DNA from: Echinococcus granulosus | Taxonomy: Eukaryota; Platyhelminthes; Cestoda; Cyclophyllidea; Taeniidae | Direction of reading: 5' to 3' | Length of the DNA stretch: 64,000 nt | NCBI RefSeq assembly: GCF_000524195.1 | Contig: NW_020170447.1 | Span: 321,998 to 385,997 of the forward strand | In this document: positions 40,201 through 52,200 of the stretch, piece by piece | Position numbering within the stretch: the stretch's first letter is position 1 | How the letters are laid out: each line of letters starts with the position of its first letter | The notes under the pieces: model-generated | What the model saw: the letters and a program-made list of their open reading frames with translations, nothing else | What the model was told of the DNA's origin: nothing | Databases searched by the model: none | Program-made: the position numbers and the translations under genes

Positions 40201-43200
40201 GCCTGGTCAATTTCACGTCACCGTGTCATTGTCTAACTGTCGCTAATGCCGACGCCCTGGACCTGGGGCTGGTGAGGGAAGGCAAACTGGGGCTGGGGCT
40301 GGGGATAAGACAGTACCGCCTTCCCACCCACTCCGAAGTGAACGGATTCGTACGACTGGGTTTAACAGCACCACAGGGTCCTGCTACTTGTTGTCAAAAT
40401 AGACCTGCTTTCCGACCCCTTGGCTAGTCCCTATTGTTCTCTAAGAGGAAGAAAGTAAATAGAGAGGAGGAAAAAGGAAAGAGGAGGAAGAAGTGACTTT
40501 GCCCCACGAAAAATCCCTTCTCCACCTCATATCTTATGACTCCTAATGCCATTCTTCGCCAAGTTTCTATAATTTTTTGAAATTATATCATAGTAACTAA
40601 GACACCAAAGAGACTCATTTTAAGGACACAGGGGGAGTTGACAATGGAGCCAGTCTTCTCCCCACTCCATCTCTGGCGTACTGATTTGTAAAAGCAAGTG
40701 TGTTTCACAGGTCGGGAGACACATACAGGTTGGGGGAATTTTTTTTATCCCCACAGCAATGAAAATGAGAATGGTGGTTTTATCATGACAGGAATCGCCA
40801 GTAGCTTCACTGCCCACTTATCAAATGGACGGAGGGCAGTAATTGGACTGCTCCATCTTCCCTTCCTTTCTTCCTCTCTTGAGCCAAATTTTGATTGTTT
40901 TTTTTTTTCATTTGCTTGTTTGTGTGCCTTTTTTATGTCGCCCAAGCACACTTCCTAGGGAATGTTGGTGCCCGATGTAATTCCAATGTCCCAAAGTGTT
41001 GATCTTCGCTTTTATCTTTCCGTTCTCCTCATTGGACTCAATCACTCTGCTTGAATACCGCCTTCCCCTTTTTATCGAGCATTTCTCTCAAAGACTGGCT
41101 GGGTGACTGGAGGCTTCGAAAGCCCTCCTCTCATGCTCTCATAAAAGAAGAAATGAATTTTTCTTTTTGAAGTCAGGACTAATTGCATACAATTTCTGAC
41201 GTACTTCCTGGTGAAATAAGTATAAATTTACCCCTTTCTTCCAATGTTACCTGTTTACCGATTAGACAGTAGGTTCATGCTCTCCTCCGCGTTCCTCCTG
41301 AATTAATTAATCAAAAATGATGTTTTTAAATCCCATTTTTTGCATATCTCTATTTTTCGATAAAATAACTTTCTTTTCACAAGTTCCATCCCGTGCTGTT
41401 CAGTAAAAAAGATAGCCCCTGTTTTTGTGTGGAAAATTGCGACTTTTGAGGTCATCGTCTTGCTTCACTGACCCTTTTTTGTCTCAGAAAAGAGAATTTG
41501 ATACTCCCATAAACGTTAATTAAAATGTAGTGAGCGTCCTTTGTGTCCACCTTTTCTCCCTCTCCCCTGCATTGTTGTGGTCTGCATTTGTCAAAACTGT
41601 AAAAGCACCAATCACCGTCTCCTTTTTGTTTTTCAAATTCCATGATTCAAATCGCTCCTCATAATTTTTGTTCCGTAAGTTAAAAATGAGCTGGCTAAGT
41701 TTTAGGCCAATCGCATTTCTTTTGTGTCCGAAAAAAGGAATGAAGCACTTTTCCACTATGTTTTGAATGCAGTGGCTGCACAAAATGGGGTCTTCCCTAT
41801 TTTGGTTGCTGCCCACCTTGTACAGTGTGGGGAAATGCCAAATCTAATATTTTTTCACTTTTTTACTAAGAATGATTGTGAAAGATTCTTTTTCGCTTAT
41901 TGAGTAATCAGATTATGGAATGGATAGTTGTCAAAGTAGATGTAATCTTCCAAGGCTGCCACTTTCTTCTGGTGCTTTTTGGCGCTAAATTTATGTCAAA
42001 AGACGCTATAGTGTAGTGCCTCTAGTCTTTCCTGAATTTGACCGAAGACAATGCCACCACAGAAAACTTATTACCGACGCACAGAGGGACTGTAGCTACT
42101 AGCCTACCTCGAAGGCTATTCCATCCAGCTGAAGTACGATTGCGGAGCCTTCAGTAGCTGAGCAAATAATCAAAGTACCAACTACCTCTCCTCTCCCCCA
42201 ACTCTCCTTTTGAGCGTCCTTCCTGGCGCTGCCCTTGGTCAACCTCCCGCGTCGGCCATTCCAACGTAGTTGGTGCTGTAAGGAAATCATTCACAAACCA
42301 ACCGCCCCAGTCATAAAATCTGCGTGCAACTGAGGAAATGTGACTGTGATTTCACTGATTTGAATCGGTATTTCTACTGGATCTATCACTTCATCCTGTT
42401 TGGGGACTATATTAGGGGTAGGGGGAATGTGCTGGCCATCACGCATGTCCATCTCCAGCCGTAAGAACATTGGTCTACAAGCGGGATTATTCAATAAGGG
42501 ATAGGGGCTAAAATAGTTTTATGGGGATAAGATTTTGCGTCTGGTCCTCCTTGCCACTTTGTTATCACTTCAGTGCTGCCCAGCTATTTCTATTTGGGTT
42601 CTATCCAGCTGGTAGGGAGGTGGAGGAAGTATCGCGTGTTCTCTTCGTTGACATCATCAAGCGGGTACCGTAGACAGCTGCGTGACGAACATTTCCAGAT
42701 GGTTCACGGCTAGTGTCTCCTCAATTTTTAATAACTTTCCTGCAGACTACAGGACTGCAGTAGTTGCCGAAGATAAATGTCATTTTCAACTCTTCTGGTG
42801 GAGCTCGTCACATATTCCTCATCTGCAGCATGTGCTCCTCTTCCATCACTTTTAGGTTTAGCATTTAGTAAAAGCAATCCAGATCTGGTTTGTTTGCCGT
42901 TGCCACTGATGTAGCGCCCCGAGTCTTTCAAAAGAGGTAGAGTGCAGGGGAACCACTGGCATGGCCTGGAGACCACACAGCCCAGCGGAAGTACAGTGAT
43001 AGAGCCTTAATTGTCCGCACAACCAAAACAAAGGGTTAAACAAACATTTAAAGCATTACAATAGCTCACACGGGTTTGAATGAAGCCTTATTGTCCGTGC
43101 GCAAAGGAGGTGGGAGGCCGCAAGGAGGCTTCCCAATTTTAAAAAGAAGTTTATCCAAGAAGCATAGACTTAATGGTTCGCTTATTGTTTCAGTGCCTAG

Positions 43201-46200
43201 GCACCCAAGTCATTCCCTACCACGAGATAGTCGGCAGACAGTCTAGGATTGAGGCACTTTTTGAAAGAGAGGAACGACTAATTGCTGGTCTTTGAAGCTT
43301 ACTCTCTGTCATCAACTAATGTCTGGTATGCAGCATCCATTTGTTTACCTTCTACGACGACTTTCCCTCGCCTGTTGACGTCAGTGTAAACTGATTATTG
43401 ACTAAGGGCTGTTTTGGACACATCTCTAGCTAGTTTAATGTGTAATTACCGGCATGTAATTCTTCATTTCTGTCAAGAATGGAAGGTCTTTCTGGACGGT
43501 GGTATTTTCTCCCGTGTCCTCTTCAAATACTGCACGGCATTTCTGGCAAGAAGGTAGTCTCTGCAGTTTTTGAACTGAGGTAAACTCGGTTCTTCCAACG
43601 GGCAAGTTTGAATCGCTTCGGTCGGGATTAACCAACATTTCTTAGTATGAGGCTTCAAGCAGTAAAGATCACAATAGAGGGCGCCATATGGGTGGACTGG
43701 CACATTTGAATGATACATGCTGCCTGCGTTTCACGGGCACCTACAGGTGACAATGTGGCAGAAATCTTTTGAACCTGGTTGATTAGTAGGTAATGAAGAC
43801 GCAGACTTATCTTCCTCCCTTAGCTGTTTGAGACGCTTTTTGATAAGGCCGGGAGATTAAGCAAGAACTGGGGACGTAAATGTCTCAAATGAGATGTTGT
43901 TCAATCAAATCGAGCTAAAACAAGTACATTAACCAGTTCCCTTTTATTTTATACATTGCTCACAGCATTCTCACCGATTTCGTCTGTGTGTTGGGCATTT
44001 CCACCATGTTAGAGTGAATCGAAACGAATTGGAAGATGGAAATGGTGATTCGCCATCACATCGGGGTGACGGGTAAATTCGACGATAATCGTACATCAGC
44101 CTTTCCATGTTTGAACTATTACTTCCCTGAACATGGCCCATGTACTGAGTGCATTTCGTGGACTAAAGTTTGGTTTATCGAAGCACCGTTATCAGGGCGC
44201 TTCCCGCTTCCTTTTCCCTCTTCCAATCTGTGCTACCACTTTGATTCTGAGCTCATTTCAGCTTCTATAGGTCGTACTATTTGTTCCCCATTTCACAGAT
44301 TCCGTCGTTCCTTTTACTGACGACTTGAATTCATTGAATCTAGGTCTCGCTTTATTACCGTCCGCGTTGTATGGCTGTCGCCAGGAGTCGATGGGGCTAT
44401 AGTAGCTACTTTGACGCAAACGAAGTTGCTGAAGGCCGTCAATAAGGTTGAGCTGCTAAGTATCGCTTGCAGAAACGGCGGAGCGGGCTTATGAAACCCT
44501 CCCATTCAGCCTACTCAATTGGTCGTTTACCGAATAGCAGTAAAAGACGTCCTTTCTTGATTGTTATGGTCTGTGTCTTCAATTGTTAAAACTCATCCGT
44601 CATTTGATTCAATGACATACTGAAGAAGTAAGAATTTGCAACTTACAATCAATTACCACCTTCAATGGAAGCCCCTTAGTCCACTGGAAGTACACCGATA
44701 TGTTAAGACCGTTTTTTCGGAGTTCCCGAGTCACATTCGAAATTCGCCACCACTTGTTTCCCCTCCCCCCCAGCCTCTTATCGGTGCTGATAACGGTAAA
44801 CGTGCCTCTCTGTTCCTGCTGTCGTGTTAGCCTTTCTGTCCATCGGCTTCATTTGCCTTCTCCTCTCCTCCCCCCATACCATATTCTATTTCGAACATGA
44901 CTTGTTCCTCACCTGCGTCAGCAAAAGTAATTGGTAGTCACCTTTTGCCGACGTGACGAAGTAGTAATGTTAGCATTTGGGACCACAAATATTTGTAATA
45001 GCCTGTTTTACTTCCCCTGATCGGCCATTCCGTCCTTCTTAAGTCACTTATTGTAGCAAGAAAAGGGACCATCACTTTGAGAGTGCCCACAGCTTTTGCT
45101 ACTCTGGGATTGCCTCTCTGCTTATCAAATGTTCATGCTTGGTTCGTAAACATGGCGATTAAGCAGGTTATCCCAGAAGGCGCTGTAAGGTACACGAGTC
45201 TAGAAGTTCGTGTATTCTGGACTTACAGGGAGGTTGGGAGACCAGAGATGGGACTCAATGTCACCGGTAGGGAATCAGTAGGGAAAAGGTGTGCGCGATC
45301 AAATGTACACCTAAAAGACATCATTCTGTTGTGTAGGGACTTAACTATCAGGTAATGCAGCAGGTGCACGCCTTCTTCGGTGTAGGTACACGTGGAATGC
45401 ATGGGTTTGCTCCTGCGCATGGACTATATGCGTGTCATTCCATCAATATGACACTTTTCGTTGGGCTCTCTACTATGTTTCCCATACTTCTAAGCCTCAG
45501 ACCTCTTCATTCTTAATCTCCCCAATGTAAAAACATGCTTGCAACGTGTGTGATACACTCCAGAGTCAATTATTCACCTGAAAACTAAGCAGCCATTACA
45601 CCTGAGGTCTATCCACTTAAAGTTGTCCCAAAAGAATTTCTCCCCTCCTCCTCTTCCTCCTGGAAAACAATAGGGACTTGCCAAGGAATCGGAAGGAGGG
45701 TCTATTTTGACAAAATGATGCAGGACCTCGTGGTGCTGCTAAACTTGGTCGCAGTAGTAAGACCACTTTTGAGTGGATTAGAAGGAGGTGATGTCTCCCT
45801 TCAATATCATCAGCTTCAGTCCTGAATATCATCTTTTCTGGGCATGAGCGGCAGCGTTAGGCAATGGCGTGGTGACATACGAAATCGACTAGACGATTCA
45901 CTGGAGAAGTCCAGATGAGATGGAAACGGAGGTGGCTAAGGCCGGGGTTATTGCCTTGACTTTTGGTGACAAAGAGTCGGACAAAGGTGGAATTCGCAGC
46001 CAATTTGTCTGTCGTTGAGAAGGGCTGTTAGTTGAAGGATTGTAGTGCTGGATTCCTCAACAAGTAAACCCTTTTGCCTAGTTTTCTGCAATCACTTAAA
46101 TTTTGCAAAGGTCGCCCGGATTTATTTGGCCCTCGTCATTTTAGCGGTTTATCGTCTGCTTAAAGTGGTGAAAAATATCATAGCTCCTTTTCAAACTGGA

Positions 46201-49200
46201 TCAGCTGTCTTCTTTTTTGTCCTGTTACCTGTTGATCTCTCATTCCCGTGTCGACTTTGTTTCATTTATCTTCCCTGCCCGTCTGTGCCCCTAGAAAGGA
46301 AATTGTCCTTTGTTTTGTGCAACATTTAAGGAGTTTTGTATCAGCGAACAACCTGTCAACCAGGCGTCACATATATGCGATGTGAACTGAGACCCTAGAT
46401 AGATAATAACCAACCAATTTAATCGGAACTGCTCCCTTCACCTTAGTAAAAAAGACGCTTAGGAGGTTTATTTAATCTGGATATTACCGCTGTTGCCATG
46501 GTGATAAAAAGTGAAAAGTAATGTATATTGAGCTGGATTACTATTATTGCCTGTCATTTCATCTTAACAGCAAGAAGAAAACTCTCTATCCATCTTATTT
46601 CCATTGTTTAAGCCACGAGGAGAGAAGATAAATTAGCACTTAGTAATCACCTTGCCAAACCAAGCTGTGGGCAATCGAGCGGAAACGTGATGGGGATCAG
46701 ATAAACCGCGCACGCACATCACATCGTGCCACATCTCGGCTCCGATGCGGCACTGTGATGAGATCTGACGAGATAATGAATCTAGGGCGTTCACTTGAGG
46801 AAGGATGATAGGAAAGAGGGCATAGCAATTGTCCCATTTCTAACCTCTAAAACTGTCCAGCTACCGAGGTTGTTTGTCCGTTGAAAGTATCCTACGGCTG
46901 GTTTTATTTCGCTCATGTCTTGCTGTTTGAATCCAATTGACCATTGTTGCCCTTTGTGTCCAAAAGTCTCTCTTTTGTTCAGGGTATTTGAGCTTTCCAC
47001 AGAGGGCAAACACTCATGATCATGATGCACCCATTATTGTCTTCAATTTTTATATGGTTACTAACTTCTCTGCCCGATTTTCTTCATTCTATCGTATCAA
47101 AGGATTAACATCCGATCCTAGGTTTACCTATTTCGCCTATTTTTAACTTATTTATCTCCCATTTATTTGCGCCCACTACGAAGGGGACTTATCCTGGGTC
47201 CTCTCGAGCCAATCCATCACCCACCTTCAGCTTTCCAAACACCCCTTCAACGGTTATTATTCTTTTGTCATGAACCAGTTTGAGGATTCTTACTCTTTAC
47301 CTTGTGTATGTGAATACAGCCCGCCGGACTTCCCGAATGCCCTGGACGCACCTCACATCAGTAGGTCACATCTAGTCTACTCGGTGATAGCCTAGGAAAG
47401 GAGGAATATATGCAATAATGGGATATGAATTGGCTCTCTCGACGTATGCATATTCTATTCCTGATCTCTACTGTTTGACAGAATAGTGGCTCTGCCTCCA
47501 GTGAAGTTTTGCGTTCCAGTTTTGCAGAGTTGCAAATTTTTCTCATAAACTGCAGAATAGTCGGCTTGCCAAACAGGCGTAGTCATGTGCCACCCCCTTG
47601 GTGAGGGAATATAAGGCGTTTGGATGCACTTTTAATGTCCTAGCCTCTAATGGAAGGTAGTAATTGTCTTCCATGACCGTATTTCTTAATTTCCTTCATG
47701 TTCACGGACGTGGTTTTATGGATTCTGGCAATCGGTTAAAAGTGCTGATTCCTGGACTCAGAACGACCAAGTGTGATGCTGGGGTACCTCTTTTGCGCCT
47801 TTTAGTAGGCAGTTGCTAGTATCTATATCGTCATTGAGAAATAGTAAAAAGGTCATTTGGACCTTATGAATGCCAAATTTCCCACATCCGCTTTTAACTG
47901 CAATGTACTCAACGTAGAAATAAGATGTCGCACGTTGAATGTCCAAGGTTTATGAAAAGAGCGGTATAGGCTTTTTATCTGATACAAAGGCCGTCTGTAT
48001 CAAAGCGGTTTTTAAAATGACCGCATCTTGCGTTACTTGATGCGAAGGGGAGTCTTGGACGCTTCCTGAAGGAGGCAGTACTGATACGGGTGGCATGCTG
48101 ATCCGAGGAGAGTTTATGAAACCTCATTAACCAATCAAATACTTTCTTCGCTTTTTCATGTCTTTTAGCTTGACCTTTAGATCCTGTCTAAACTGTATAT
48201 TTAAAGGTCAAAGTGATTTTTATGCTTGTTTCACCGGAAGGAACAAAGTGAACTTTATCAGAGCGATTTATTATTAGGGGCTGGATAGGATACACAACTA
48301 TCTGTTAACTAAATCCAGGCCCTAAAGCGTTCCGGATGCATTATGATTCCGACGAAATGCACATTTATACTCTTCTTTGCATCAGAATAGCTGAGGCCGC
48401 ATTAAGGTAGGCTTCAACAATTTCATCTTGAAGCGTAGCTGCTGGTGTTATTTCAGAGTTCGAGTTATTCCCAAAGAAGTAACCAACAAAGTAGTACAAG
48501 CTTAATGCCAACATCGCAAAAGCCCGTTCACAGGATACCGAATTTAGCGGAGGTTTGTTATAACTAAGGGAAAATTATTGTGGAGGAAGAAGAAACAAGT
48601 ATTCTACTATCCGAATCAAAGTCTCGAAGTATTCCCGCTATTTTCTGATCACTGGAGCATATGAATAGGAATGTATTTCCACATAATCATCCTTGACGCT
48701 CCATTGAAGGAGATACCACTATTCACACCACCTCAACGTCCAGTCATCACATTACACGGTAACGTCCCAGTTTTCGTTGTACGCGTCAGGCGGCAGAGGT
48801 GTCTGGATGTGGGTTGTGTTCCCTTTTCTAACCAAACGGCCTACTGACAGAAGTGTGGCATAAGCGAAGCACCACGCCACCCGCAAGCAGACCGAGTAGA
48901 TTGACGCAGTTAGTAAATAAGGCAATGTCATTCTGCTGTCGAGCAGCAGAGACTGCCGTCAAATTCCTTTCCTCCGTAAGGAGGAAGGGGAGTCTGTGAA
49001 GTCTAACCTTGGATTTTTTCCATTTGGCTTCCGACAAAGATCTTTTTGCACGTAAAAGGAGGCGGGAGAGAAGAGGAATAAGAAGAAGGAGAAGGAAAGG
49101 AGCAGGAGTAGGAGGAGGTCGAAACATGCCGATTTGTAGGTCGGACATGGAGACGATTAGTCAGTGATGAGTGCGACATAGTAATTTCAGCCCACCGACC

Positions 49201-52200
49201 AGGCCTCCTGCCTGTCTTTCCCCGCCTCCACCTTCCTCTTGTTGCCCTAGTGACCACCCAAAGGTGTGAGGTGCGACCTTTGTGGAGACGGATGGAAAGA
49301 AGAAAAAACCATTTTTCTCCCGCTGCTTGGATTGATTTCCCCGTAATGGAGTGTTAATCCATTGGTAACGAATTATCAACTGCTCATTCATGATTCTAAG
49401 GCGATTGTTTTGCGATTAAAAACCGAAAGATCTTGCATAGTAGCATAAAAGTAATCATTATAAACCTTATACCTTAATCACGGAAATGGGTGTTCACGAA
49501 TTCACCTCTGTTGGTGCAAGTGCTTGAACATAGGTATGAAGTTGGTTCTCGTGGCGTCATCGTCTATCAGCAGGCAGTCATTTCAAGGGTAGACGTTCTG
49601 GTTTAGTTTGCTATAGTTGCGAACATTGGGAATGAAGAGAGCACCTCAGAACCCCTCCACGGCTAACAGTTGAAGCGAACGCTTGAAAATTGCACATACC
49701 ATGAATCATGTCTGCCATTAATTCAGCAGTTAGGAGACCTGAGCAAATGCCCACGGTGTAGCGTAAACGTTTTCATTTAAAGTTTTCCATTTATGCCACC
49801 TGGTTTGTTATCGTCATCCGACGGTAAGGAGAATTTCTTCTGTAGGTAAAATGATAACCATACAGAAATAGGGTGGGCTAATTCCAACAGGCTATCATTC
49901 GAAGTCGTGCTCTCTCATGCGCCCTTTCTATGTTGCGATTCTTCATCGCTCGAATTTCTGTCTTTTTTCTCTGCACCAGCAGAGGAGGAGGGGGGGGGGA
50001 ATGTTCCGGCACGAGTTTGTCTGTTGCACAGCTTTCGGCACCTTTTGCTCGAACTTTTTTCCCTCGATGCAGGTCCACCAATCATTTACAGAGGCGCCGC
50101 ACTGCAATTCGCTTTTCAGCCGGCTTTTTTTGATCAGATCAAAAGCATTCGGGAAAAAGCTGTTATTACAAATTAAAGCTAATTAGGCAGGTGAAATGTC
50201 AGCCGTGATACTCTTGGTAGTGGTGGTGGTAACTGTTGACTCTAGCTGGGTGGGTGTAGCGAAGTTTCGAGGCGTCTGTGCCATTCTCCAGTCGCCTTCT
50301 TTGAAGTCCACTTTTATTCCAGACACGCAAAATCAGCGCCTCATCCAATCAGTGTTTGAGGGAGGAGCGGGCGAGAGCCTTTCATTTTCTTCCATTCACA
50401 CAAATGCCCTTACGAGGAGGAAAGAAGGAGGAAAAGTAAACTGACATCCTACCAAGATGCTGTGGTACCTTTTCGATCAGTACTATTATCGTCAAAACTG
50501 TCTCTACAGGAAATAGTTATTTGGAAGGGGGGTTTGCTTTTTGAAAAACGGATCAAACACAAATTTGGAGTCGGTTTGGTATGGGAGTATTTTCTATGCC
50601 TTCATTCCTCTGTGCTGAAGGGAGGTAGTAGCTCGATGCATGAAAATGAGACTAATAGGAGGATCAGAGCTGGGTGGATGGACCTGAGAAAACTGCGTTA
50701 ATGGGACGTTAGGATAGATACATGAATGAATGGACAGGTTTGACATGGATAGGCGGGTGAGTCCGGAACAGAGAGATGGATGGATGGATGGGTGCACATG
50801 GGATCTGTAGATCCAGAATTGAAATGCCAAGTATCTTCCCCTTATCAAAATCTTCCATGCTTCTGTCACTTGCGATTCAAGAAGAAAGGTTAGGTTTACT
50901 TTCTTGCTCCCCTCTCAACTCCGTCTTTCTCGAAGCTCCAAACCAACTTTCGTCCATGTCCAATAGCCCAAGTTTCCGATTTTCCACTCTTTTTCGTCGT
51001 CGTAGGGCGATCGTTACACCTGGACCACATACGAGCTGATTTTGTGGACACAAAATGTTCAAAATATGTGGTTCAGGCGCCTAGGACTTGGACGAATTCA
51101 TTTCCTCAATGTCGCCAGCTGTCCCCCGCCTCATCCCTCTTCCTCCCTCTCCTGTACTCCTCTTTGCTGCACACAAATCAAAATTAGACTGGCGTCTAGC
51201 AGAGAAAAATTAGGTTAAGAGAATTTTTTGCCGAGGTAACAAAAAAAACTTCCATTTGGAGCTCATTTGTTTGTAGAATGTGCGAAGTAAGACAGCATCT
51301 CAGTTCTTTTGGACAGGTGGATTGGGTGGTGTGATTGCATTAACCTAAATTGCTCGTGTTGCGTTTTGACACTTGCAGTTGACTTTTTGAAGTATGTTTT
51401 TTTTTTCTTTTCCACAAGTTCCTCAATTGTTAAAAGTAATCAATTCTCACTTTCAAATTTTCACTGGCAATTTGCAATAACTTCATTGCCTAGTAGTTGT
51501 TATTCTTATTGGGTAATCTGCTTCCCTTACCCACTATTGTTCAGCATTGCTCAACCAACGACTTTCTTCCACCCGGTTCAAACTTTTGATACATTATTTT
51601 TACCCCCGGACTTAAAATCACCAACAAAATTTGAGTGAATTTTTGCATTTAACCTCAAATGTTGTGAGTGTGAATGCCTGAATTGCGGTCCCGCTTTTCA
51701 AAAGGACCACCGGTAGTGGTTTTTGATCAATTGTTAAGTCATTTCACCCAAGTCGACTCGGTATATTTGACCTTCTAATTTAAGTTTTTGCTTTTAAAAT
51801 TGGAACAAGAACAGGGTCAATCCGATTCACACGCAGCGACAAAACATTTGACAAGTGTGGAAGTGTAAGCGTAAGTTGTTGGTTCACACACCGCCTGTGA
51901 GTTCGTGCGTTTAGCTGATTTTTTCTTTCACAAAACCGAAGAAGCTTCGTGCTGTCTTTGTCATAGCTAGATGCTATAACTTGAAACTCGTAGGGAACTT
52001 ATGAAATGCAATTGTACGTGGACATTACTCCTTATTACCTTGAGCCTTCATGCCATCAAATGTTGGCTGAACCTGGTGGATGCGATCCGGGCTGGTCTGC
52101 TGCCCCACGAATCGTGTGCAACTTGGCTTCGGGGTTGGTGAAGCCTCTCTTCGAAGACTTAATTAGCTTGATTCTGGTGATGAATCGCCACATTTAGAAA

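Noticed and set aside
34640..50400. One giant ancient palindrome centred near 42.5 kb
   Set aside because: The two inverted pairs have somewhat different centres and the exon at 36936-37346 and its surroundings have no mirrored copy; independent repeat insertions explain it better.
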